A stretch of DNA of 64,000 bases from NCBI GenBank assembly GCA_044228795.1, contig JBGAUE010000003.1, positions 1 to 64,000 on the forward strand, read 5' to 3'. The notes beneath the pieces are model-generated. The model saw nothing but the letters and a program-made list of their open reading frames with translations, was not told the DNA's origin and did not search any database. Positions 35,785 through 43,490 of the stretch are shown here, piece after piece. The position numbers and the translations under genes were made by a program. Each line of letters starts with the position of its first letter. The first letter of the stretch is position 1. The stretch comes from M0108 sp044228795. GTDB lineage: Bacteria > Pseudomonadota > Gammaproteobacteria > Chromatiales > Chromatiaceae.

Positions 35785-37342
35785 GGGCGAGCAGCGCCAG
35801 GGCCGCGCAGAAGCTGATGGCCTGACCATTGGCGAGTCCCTCATTGAGCAGGATGTAAACCGCCGCCAGCGCCAGGAGGATGGCTGCGGTCACTTCCGCC
35901 AGGGGCCTCGGCCCCTGCTGCCTTCGCAACGCCAGCACCAGGAAGGGCGTGAGCGCGCCGAGGAGCTGGACGGATGGGAAATCGACATAGCGCGGGTCGA
36001 ACACCAGCATCAGCGCCGTCTGGATCGCCAGGACCAGCAAGACCGCCAGGGCCAGTCCCACGGCAAAGACCCTGCGGTCTTGCGGCCAGTTGGCCCTGGG
36101 GCCCAGGACCCGATAGAGGGGCGGCACCCCTTGCCGCCCCATCAGCGCGGCCGCGCCGGCGATAGGTGCCAGGGCCGCCACCGCCACCCAGGCCATGGAA
36201 CCGATCCAACCCGACCAACCGAGGCTCTCCAGCCCCATGGCCTCCACAGCCCAGCCGATGCTGGTGCCCGACACCAGGGCGATAGTCGCGACGCCGAACC
36301 AGGAGGCCATCTTGACCCCATCCGTGCGCCTGGCCGCAGCGCCCGCGGCCAGGAAGATCAGGGTGGCCAGCAGGATGCCCAGCAGGGCCTGCCAGGGCCA
36401 GAAGGGATGGTTCGATACCGGTTGGCCCCAGGCGAATTTCGGGGCGCGCTCCTCGGCATCGAACAGGCCCCAGTAACCGCCGACCGTGCCTTCGCGTTGG
36501 CGCTTCCAAGGCTGATCAAAGGCCTCGATCAGATTGACGCCGAACTGCTCCCGGTCGGCCAAGGCCATCACCTCATGAAGAAATCGGGCCTGGTTGACCC
36601 GTGACGGCAGGGCCCCCGCCCGCATCCGTCCCGCGCTCGGCCAGCCGATCTCACCGATGAAGATCTCCTTGTCAGGCATCAGGGCTGCGACCTGCTTGCG
36701 GGTCGCCTCCGCATGGGCGACCGCACCAGCGACCGGGGTGGGGAAATCCTCCCAGTAGGGCAGAAGGTGGATGGTGACAAAATCCACGTCCCGGGCGAGG
36801 TCAGGGTGACGCAGCCAGAAATCCGGGACATCGGCATAGGTCACCGGCACCGGCACCGCGGCCTTGACCTCGCGGATGGTGGCCGCGAGGTCGGCGGGGG
36901 TCATTTCGCCCCGGAGCAGCACCTCATTGCCGACCACCACCGCGGTCACGACATCCGGATAGCGTTGCGCCAGGTCGATGGCGGTATCGATCTGCCGCCG
37001 ATTCCGGTCAGGTTCCGGGGCAAGCCAGATGCCCAACATCACCTTAAGTCCCGCTTGTTTGGCCAGCTCCGGAACCAGATGGGTGCCATGATTGACCCCA
37101 TAGGTGCGGATGCAGCGGGTGCGGGTCGCCAGTTGGCTCAGGTCCGCCGCGATCCGCTCCGGCTCGATCTGGATGTCGCCGACGAGCGGGCTTTCGGTGC
37201 CACGAAAGGGCGCATAGGAGAGGCACGGCAAGCCATTCGCCTCGCCCCGCAGGTTTGGCATGGGTTCCGGCCTGCCCAACCCCCACCAAATAGCCGTAAC
37301 CACCACCAGGGACAGGACGTAGAGACCAAGGGGAAGCTTCAT
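35750..37342 (-). CDS. Membrane-anchored GH17 beta-1,3-glucanase-like protein
   Basis: A 530-residue protein with an N-terminal membrane anchor (residues about 5-22). A GH17 barrel follows (about 35-325) with the acid/base motif V-V-V-G-N-E-V and the nucleophile motif F-I-G-E-I-G-W-P-S, both intact. Then come six or seven membrane helices to the C-terminus. The catalytic part should face the periplasm. GH17 enzymes cut or rearrange beta-1,3-glucans; membrane-bound bacterial forms occur in synthesis clusters for cyclic or linear beta-glucans. It is the third gene after the GH18/NodB/GT2 fusion and the GH26 lipoprotein, with a 117-nt gap to the latter, and probably trims or transglycosylates their product. 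Confidence 0.88.
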   Translation of the reverse strand: MKLPLGLYVLSLVVVTAIWWGLGRPEPMPNLRGEANGLPCLSYAPFRGTESPLVGDIQIEPERIAADLSQLATRTRCIRTYGVNHGTHLVPELAKQAGLKVMLGIWLAPEPDRNRRQIDTAIDLAQRYPDVVTAVVVGNEVLLRGEMTPADLAATIREVKAAVPVPVTYADVPDFWLRHPDLARDVDFVTIHLLPYWEDFPTPVAGAVAHAEATRKQVAALMPDKEIFIGEIGWPSAGRMRAGALPSRVNQARFLHEVMALADREQFGVNLIEAFDQPWKRQREGTVGGYWGLFDAEERAPKFAWGQPVSNHPFWPWQALLGILLATLIFLAAGAAARRTDGVKMASWFGVATIALVSGTSIGWAVEAMGLESLGWSGWIGSMAWVAVAALAPIAGAAALMGRQGVPPLYRVLGPRANWPQDRRVFAVGLALAVLLVLAIQTALMLVFDPRYVDFPSVQLLGALTPFLVLALRRQQGPRPLAEVTAAILLALAAVYILLNEGLANGQAISFCAALALLALSLVRARGEPD

Positions 37343-37459
37343 CGGAAACCTATTGCCAGCTAAACAGATATGGCAGCTTGTGAAAGCCAGAGGGTAAAGG
37401 GTAGCGATCGCGCCGCATCAGGGGGTGGAGGAGGAGGCTCCCAACACGCGACCGCGCCA

Positions 37460-38641
37460 TCAGGGCTTGGCATCCTTGCTTGGAGACGCGGGGCTGGCCA
37501 TCTTGGGCCGGAACTGGGGGCGGTCCAACCAATAGGGGTCCGCCACGCCCTCACGATAGGCCGCCAGGGATGCGGGGGAGGAGTTGACGCGCAGGTTGGC
37601 GTAGGTTCCTTCCTGGGTCTCCCAGCGCTCATGCCAGAAGACGGCGGCCCGGAAGAGGCGATAGGAGTCCTTGAGGGCAGTGAAGGCGGTACGGATGAAG
37701 TCCGGCTTGTCCCCTGGGATAAACTCACCCACCCCCCACTCGGCCAGGATCATGGGCTTGTCGGGATTGATCTGGTGCAAGGCGGGGTAGGCATCCTCCA
37801 GAACATCATTAAAGGTGGGCGAACCATCGGAGCGATTCAGCTTGCCGTAGGCACTGAGACCCAACCAATCCACATAGGCGTCGCCGGGGTAGTAGTTGGC
37901 CATGATATTCCAGGACTCCTGGGGCAGGGAGGCATTGTTGGCATGAAAACCCCAGAGGATGTTGTCGACACCCCGGGCCCGGACGCGGTCGACGACATAG
38001 CGGTTGGCCTTTTTCACCAGCTCAGGGCCGGCATACAGGGTACGCCCTCCCTCCTCGCCGATGATCTCGCCCCCCCCGTAGAAGACCCCGGACCAGGGGA
38101 ACCAACTCCCGTTGGCCTCCAGGCCCCAGGTGACGAGCAGGGGCTTGGCATAGGCCTTGGCCCCATCGGCCCATTCGTCGATGTAGGCATCCCATTGGCC
38201 CGCGAGTATGTCCCGGACGTTGAAGCGATCCGGACCGCGGTTTTCCATATAAGGCCGATCCCAGGGTGACCAAAAGATCAGGGGGACTGCGCCATAGGCA
38301 GCAATGATATTGGCGGCCTTGGTGGGGAACTGCTGCTCGCCCCAGAAGCTGCCGAAGGCGACCAGGGCGAGATGCTTGCCGGTCAGCTTCTCGAAGTCCA
38401 TCAGGGCATCATAGGTGACATCGCCCTCGCCCTCGCCGAAATCCACATAGGCGCCGGTATAGGCACCGTTATCGGGCAGGATCAGATCCACCGGGCCCGT
38501 GGGAATGGCCGTTACCGGGATCCGCTTCTCGGTCGGGGTCTCCCCCTTGCCGCAGCCAGAACCCGATACCGCCGACAGGACCAGCAAGACTAGGGCTAGC
38601 CCCCGCCAAGTCTTCAAGAGGGGTGACAAGCTCGGCCTCAT
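37460..38641 (-). CDS. GH26-like lipoprotein (putative beta-mannanase/beta-glycanase)
   Basis: A 393-residue exported lipoprotein: a hydrophobic signal ends in the lipobox S-G-S-G-C. The body looks like a GH26-type barrel. The acid/base region is seen as W-G-L-E-A-N-G-S-W-F-P-W and the nucleophile region as M-I-L-A-E-W-G-V-G, both with the catalytic Glu. GH26 contains beta-mannanases and beta-1,3-1,4-glucanases (lichenase-type), so the substrate is open. Its ATG overlaps the stop of the upstream synthase gene (ATGA at 38638-38641), which fixes the start and indicates coupled translation. An outer- or inner-membrane lipid anchor would place it next to the nascent polysaccharide. Confidence 0.85.
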   Translation of the reverse strand: MRPSLSPLLKTWRGLALVLLVLSAVSGSGCGKGETPTEKRIPVTAIPTGPVDLILPDNGAYTGAYVDFGEGEGDVTYDALMDFEKLTGKHLALVAFGSFWGEQQFPTKAANIIAAYGAVPLIFWSPWDRPYMENRGPDRFNVRDILAGQWDAYIDEWADGAKAYAKPLLVTWGLEANGSWFPWSGVFYGGGEIIGEEGGRTLYAGPELVKKANRYVVDRVRARGVDNILWGFHANNASLPQESWNIMANYYPGDAYVDWLGLSAYGKLNRSDGSPTFNDVLEDAYPALHQINPDKPMILAEWGVGEFIPGDKPDFIRTAFTALKDSYRLFRAAVFWHERWETQEGTYANLRVNSSPASLAAYREGVADPYWLDRPQFRPKMASPASPSKDAKP

Positions 38642-41600
38642 TTGGGGCGGCCTTCTTCCGCCAGGCTCCGGGCAACCGAGGCGGTGCGATCCAGTTTGCC
38701 CCAGCCCACCCAAACGCCCTTGAGGGCCTTAAGGATTGCCTTGGTGACGGCGTAATTGAAAACGGGCCGGTAGATGATCCGCATCGGCAGGATGAGCCAA
38801 ACCTGGCGCAGGGGTTCGCGCTCGATCCAATAGGCTACGGCCGCCAGCAGCATGTCGGAGGCGATGAAGGTGAAGAAATAGATATAGAGCAACAGATTGG
38901 TCGGGTTGAGGATGAGGGCCGCGAGCAGTACTACGTCCACCAGCAGCCCGATGGCCACCAGCACGAAATTGAAGAACCAGGCATTGGGCAGACTGAACCA
39001 GCCCAGGGCACCATGCCGCAGGGCAAAGAGCATGTCCCGGTGTTTCCAGAGGCATTGCAGCGTGCCAAAGGCCCAGCGAAACCGCTGCCGGGCAAAGGTC
39101 TGGGGGGTCTCGGGGGCCTCGGTCCAGGCCACGGCCTGGGGGGCGTAGCGGATGCGGAAGCCCATGCGATGCAGGTTCAAGGTGAGGTCCGTGTCCTCAG
39201 CCAGGGTGTCGGTGCTGATACCACCGGCAGCCTGTATGGCGTCCAGCCGGAAGGCGCTGACCGCCCCCGGCACCACGGTGATACAGTTCAACTGGTCGTA
39301 GGCTCGACGATCGAGATTGAAGCCGCAGGAATACTCCAAGCCCTGGAACAGGGCAAAAAGCGTATCCAGGTTGCCAACCCGCGCCCGACCCGAAACAGCG
39401 CCAACCCCTGGGTCGGCAAAGGGCCGTACCAGCTCGGTGATAGTATCGGGTTGGAACTGGGTGTCGGCGTCCAGACTGACGACGATCCCGTGCCGAACCT
39501 CCTGGAGGCCCCGGATCAAGGCCCTGGCCTTGCCAAGGTTAAGCTGGCGGATGAGATGGACGCGAGGGTCGTCCAGCGCCATGGCGGCAACGATATCACC
39601 GGTATCGTCCTGGGAGCCATCATCGACCACGACCACCTCCAGCGCCCCGGGATAGTGGGTGGCGAGCACGGTTTTCAGGGTTTGGCGGATAACCTTGGCC
39701 TCGTTATAGGCCGCCATCAGCACGGAGACGGGCGGACAGGATGCGGGTGGGCAATCCGTGGGCGGCCATTGACTCGCTGCGCGAGCTAAGCGCTCGTTGC
39801 GACGGTTGCGCAGGGCCAACCCGGCAACCGTGAGGGTCTTAAGGACCGTCAGGACGGTGGCCAGAATCAACAAGGCCCAGAGGAAGTTGCTAACCACATG
39901 AATGATCGCGAAGCCGCTCTCGCTAATCATGCGAATCAGGGGCTGCTGAGTGTCTGGCACAATGGGCATGAGTTGCGCCGCCGGAATCCCCAAAATCTCG
40001 GGGAGCGGTAGGATGTTATCGCCCCGGGCCCTCAGGTAATGAATGATCTCGGGTAGAACCTCGACCGTCTGGGAACGATCACCGCCCGCATCGTGGAGCA
40101 GGACTATGTCGCCGCCATCTTGACGCCCCTTGCGGACGCGCTCAAGCATGATCTCCGCCCCAGGCCGGTCCCAGTCCTCGGTGTCGATATCCTCGGTCAC
40201 GGTCATATAGCCCATGTTCTGGGCGATCTGAATGGGGACCAACTCCTCGGTGGAATGGGGGTTGGTATCGGCATTGTAGGGTGGCCGGAAGAGGATGGTG
40301 GACATCCCGGTGATGGACTCGATCAGCCGTTGGGTGGCATTTAACTCGAGTTTGGCCCGCTCCTCCGAAACCTCGGCGATGTTGGGATGGGTATAGGTAT
40401 GGACGCCGATCATGTGCCCCTCCCGAACGATCCGCTCGACCAGCTCGGGGTGTTCCTCCATGTTGGCGCCGATCAGGAAAAAGGTAGCGCGCACGCCCTC
40501 GTCCTTGAGGATGTCCAGGAGGGCTGGGGTCCATTTGGGGTCCGGGCCATCGTCGAAGGTAATGGCGACGGCATCCAGGGGTCCCGCGCCCTCATGCACC
40601 AGGGTCAGATAGCCGGGAAACTTCTCGTAGCGGGCACTAGCCAGGATCCCTCCCAGTCCGTCCTGGCCCAGGGTGATGCGGCGGAGGCCATCGGCCCGCT
40701 GGTCATCGATGGAGATCAGGCTGCCCTTGCCGATATGGGCCATGGCCTCGCCGGGGCTGATGGTCTCGAGCTGGGCAAGATTCTCCGGAGAGAGGGGCTT
40801 GGTGGAATCAAGGCCCAGGACTGGCCAGATATCAGGGTCCTCGGTGCCCAGCCGAGAGATGGCGATGCCGCCGACCTGGCTGGCCCGACTCACCGTCAAC
40901 TGATTCAGGAAGGTGACCGCGTCCAGAAACCAGATGTGATGTGCCGTGGCCTGGTCTGTGTAATCGAAGTGCGGATTCTGGGTGGTTGGGTCGAAGGCCA
41001 GCTCGGTCTGATCCGAGCGCCCCGCCCGGGCCATGACATCCTCGAAACTGACGGGGGTGGCCTCGGCGTCGCCCTCCCCCCAATCGTAGCCATAGGCACC
41101 GATGCCTATGATCCATTGGGAGGGGTTGCCGTAGCCCTTGACCAGGGTATTGAGCCAACCGTTGAAGAAGGTCTGGGAGGCGACCGGACCGGGTGGGTTG
41201 ACCTCGGCGTTTTCGTCATAGAGGTTAGCGACGAACCGATCGACATGGGCAACGAGCGGTTCCAAATCCAGGAGACTCAACTGACGCCGTGCAGGCACGC
41301 TGAGCCATAATTCCAAGCTATGGGCATGGAGCGCGGTGGCAATCCGGGTCAGGAAGGTGGTCAGGGCGCCCCGGTAAGCGGGATCGATATCCTGCCAGTC
41401 GATGAGGACGCCCGCCGCCCCGATTTCCTGGAGTGCCTCCACCAGGTTAGCCGCGAGGTGGTCCTGGTTGGCAACGGGCCCGTTCAACAGGGTCTCCACC
41501 GCCTCGGGCTGCCAGACATCCTTGTCATCCAGATTGCGGAGTAGGGGAACGAGGGCAAGGCCCTTTTCTTGCGCCAGTTCGAGCACCTCCTCGGACTGGA

Positions 41601-42120
41601 TCAACTTGACTTCACCTTCGCCATCCTCCAGGGATAGCCAGTCGGGAGCCAAGTGGGTCAGTTGATCGGCATGGGCCTTGAGGGAGGCGAGACTGGCGGG
41701 GTCCCAACCCTCGAAAAATCCCAGGTGAATTTCAGCCGCCGTTCCCTTCGCGCCCGGCGAGTGATCAGGCTGCAAGTTGTCGGCGGACCCGGATGGGGCC
41801 AATCCCGGCACCTTGGTATCCTTGGCGAAATTCAGCCACAGAGGTTTGGCGGGCTCCTGAGTGGCTTGTCCCGCCAGGGGCTGGGCTCTCAGCCTCGCCT
41901 TGAGTTGTTCCGCCGCTGGCGGCAGGCTGAGGTTAGAAGGTACGAAGAGGGTCTGGATGAAAATGATCAAAGCCAGAACCACCAACCCGCCAAGGAACAA
42001 GCTATAGCGCTTGAATCTTGGCCAGCGCTTACCCAGGCGATCGAGGAAAACAAAGGATTCCCCGCCCTTGGAGTCGGATGGGGCATCCGGCCGGTCGCTT
42101 TGTTTGGGTTCTCGAGACAT
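38638..42120 (-). CDS. GH18-like / polysaccharide deacetylase / processive GT2 fusion protein
   Basis: A 1160-residue fusion. It has a cytoplasmic tail and one membrane helix (about residues 40-60). A GH18-like domain (about 130-480) follows, with strand motif G-V-L-I-D-W-Q-D-I-D. Then comes a NodB polysaccharide deacetylase (about 515-690) with all motifs: T-F-D-D-G-P, H-T-Y-T-H-P, F-R-P-P-Y-N, D-T-E-D-W and L-L-H-D. A membrane helix (about 740-765) precedes a GT2 synthase (about 795-1030) with D-D-G-S, D-A-D, E-D-T-D and Q-R-F-R-W, followed by C-terminal helices. This layout puts the hydrolase-like and deacetylase parts in the periplasm and the polymerase in the cytoplasm, as in PgaB/PgaC but in one chain. 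In the GH18 part the catalytic Glu position is Gln. The ATG at 42120 has an AGGA site; the frame is open 30 codons further. It is first in the unit with GH26 and GH17. Confidence 0.9.
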   Translation of the reverse strand: MSREPKQSDRPDAPSDSKGGESFVFLDRLGKRWPRFKRYSLFLGGLVVLALIIFIQTLFVPSNLSLPPAAEQLKARLRAQPLAGQATQEPAKPLWLNFAKDTKVPGLAPSGSADNLQPDHSPGAKGTAAEIHLGFFEGWDPASLASLKAHADQLTHLAPDWLSLEDGEGEVKLIQSEEVLELAQEKGLALVPLLRNLDDKDVWQPEAVETLLNGPVANQDHLAANLVEALQEIGAAGVLIDWQDIDPAYRGALTTFLTRIATALHAHSLELWLSVPARRQLSLLDLEPLVAHVDRFVANLYDENAEVNPPGPVASQTFFNGWLNTLVKGYGNPSQWIIGIGAYGYDWGEGDAEATPVSFEDVMARAGRSDQTELAFDPTTQNPHFDYTDQATAHHIWFLDAVTFLNQLTVSRASQVGGIAISRLGTEDPDIWPVLGLDSTKPLSPENLAQLETISPGEAMAHIGKGSLISIDDQRADGLRRITLGQDGLGGILASARYEKFPGYLTLVHEGAGPLDAVAITFDDGPDPKWTPALLDILKDEGVRATFFLIGANMEEHPELVERIVREGHMIGVHTYTHPNIAEVSEERAKLELNATQRLIESITGMSTILFRPPYNADTNPHSTEELVPIQIAQNMGYMTVTEDIDTEDWDRPGAEIMLERVRKGRQDGGDIVLLHDAGGDRSQTVEVLPEIIHYLRARGDNILPLPEILGIPAAQLMPIVPDTQQPLIRMISESGFAIIHVVSNFLWALLILATVLTVLKTLTVAGLALRNRRNERLARAASQWPPTDCPPASCPPVSVLMAAYNEAKVIRQTLKTVLATHYPGALEVVVVDDGSQDDTGDIVAAMALDDPRVHLIRQLNLGKARALIRGLQEVRHGIVVSLDADTQFQPDTITELVRPFADPGVGAVSGRARVGNLDTLFALFQGLEYSCGFNLDRRAYDQLNCITVVPGAVSAFRLDAIQAAGGISTDTLAEDTDLTLNLHRMGFRIRYAPQAVAWTEAPETPQTFARQRFRWAFGTLQCLWKHRDMLFALRHGALGWFSLPNAWFFNFVLVAIGLLVDVVLLAALILNPTNLLLYIYFFTFIASDMLLAAVAYWIEREPLRQVWLILPMRIIYRPVFNYAVTKAILKALKGVWVGWGKLDRTASVARSLAEEGRPK

Positions 42121-42334
42121 GGTTCCTATCGCATCGCCAAGTTCTGATTGGGGTATAACGGGGCCGCCTTTCCGCCAGCCTGCGTTCAAGATGAATGGCT
42201 TGACCTTCATTAGGGCAACAGGTTCAAACGGGTGAAGGGTCCCCGTGAGACTAAATCAGGGCCTCCCCATCAAATGGCAGGGGGCGCGTAGAATAAGCAC
42301 TCATTTACTGGCCCGCGGTTTAGACCCTCCCCCC

Positions 42335-43348
42335 ATGAAACGTGCTAACCCTCTTCTGTTTACCTTGTTTTTTCTGCTGTCCGCCTGCCAACAGCCGACT
42401 GAAACCCTCTTGACCGGGGACACGCAAGGCACGACCTGGCATCTGAAAATGGTCCTGGATGGGACCTCCGCCACCCCGGAGGAAATCGGGACTGCCGTCG
42501 CGGCCCTGTTTCGCCGGATAGACGAGCGGCTTTCCAACTGGAGGGGTGATTCTGAACTGGCCCGCTTCAACCTGCAACAGACCACGGAGTGGCAAGACGT
42601 CTCGCCGGAGATTGTCCTGCTGACCAGCATCGCCCGCCAGATTCATGATAAAAGCGAGGGCTGTTACGATCCAACGATCCAACCCCTTTCGGAACTTTGG
42701 GGTTTCGCACACGATGACCAGCGCGTTCCCGCACCTGCGGAAATCCAGGCCGTCCTCACCCATATCGGCATGGACAAGCTGGAGATCGACGCCTCCCAAG
42801 GCCGGCTGCGCAAACGGGACCCGGAGCTTAGGCTCACCCTGGATTCCATCGCCCAGGGCTATACCATCGGCGCCATGGCCCAGATTCTGGAGGACCGGGG
42901 CATCCACAACTACCTCGCCGAGATCGGCGGCGAGATGAAGGTCAAAGGACACAAGGCCAATGGCAGCGCCTGGCGAGTGGCGGTCGAGAAACCAAAACCC
43001 ATGATCCGGGAGGTCGAACGCATCCTCGAGTTACAACAGGAAGCCGGCATCGCCGTCATGACCTCGGGGACCTACCGAAATTACTTCGAGGCAGATGGCC
43101 AGACCTATTCCCATATCATTGACCCCCGAACCGGGATGCCCGTCAATCATCGCTTGCTCTCGACCACCGTCTTGCACGAGGACCCGACCCTGGCCGACGC
43201 CTGGTCCACCGCCCTCTTGTGCGTGGGCGAGACCGAGGGGTTGCGCATCGCCGAGGCGGAGGGGCTGCGGACCTTGTTCATTTACCAGGATGGGGACCAG
43301 CTCAAGGAAGCCTTGAGCCCAGCCTTCGCCAAGTACCTGGAGCCCTGA
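42335..43348 (+). CDS. apbE: FAD:protein FMN transferase (ApbE family lipoprotein)
   Basis: A 337-residue exported lipoprotein: MKRANPLLFTLFFLLSAC gives a lipobox L-S-A-C with Cys18. The ApbE domain shows G-T-T-W-H-L, L-S-N-W-R-G-D-S-E-L-A-R-F-N, D-S-I-A-Q-G-Y-T-I-G, and the C-terminal T-S-G-T-Y-R-N-Y-F ... H-I-I-D-P-R-T-G-M-P. ApbE attaches FMN to Thr of proteins such as Rnf/Nqr subunits. No Rnf or Nqr gene is in the window. It is divergent from the polysaccharide block and co-directional with the cation ATPase 142 nt later. Confidence 0.93.
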   Translation: MKRANPLLFTLFFLLSACQQPTETLLTGDTQGTTWHLKMVLDGTSATPEEIGTAVAALFRRIDERLSNWRGDSELARFNLQQTTEWQDVSPEIVLLTSIARQIHDKSEGCYDPTIQPLSELWGFAHDDQRVPAPAEIQAVLTHIGMDKLEIDASQGRLRKRDPELRLTLDSIAQGYTIGAMAQILEDRGIHNYLAEIGGEMKVKGHKANGSAWRVAVEKPKPMIREVERILELQQEAGIAVMTSGTYRNYFEADGQTYSHIIDPRTGMPVNHRLLSTTVLHEDPTLADAWSTALLCVGETEGLRIAEAEGLRTLFIYQDGDQLKEALSPAFAKYLEP

Positions 43349-43490
43349 CGACGTCTCCCCTGGCCAGCGGGCACCCAGCCGCCGGCGCAGCCGGGCCTGA
43401 GTGCCGGGAACCCTGGCAGGCAACCGAGTATCAAATTTTCGGTTGTCGCCCAACATCATTTCCAGTCCCCGAACTCCTTAGAAGTCTTTA

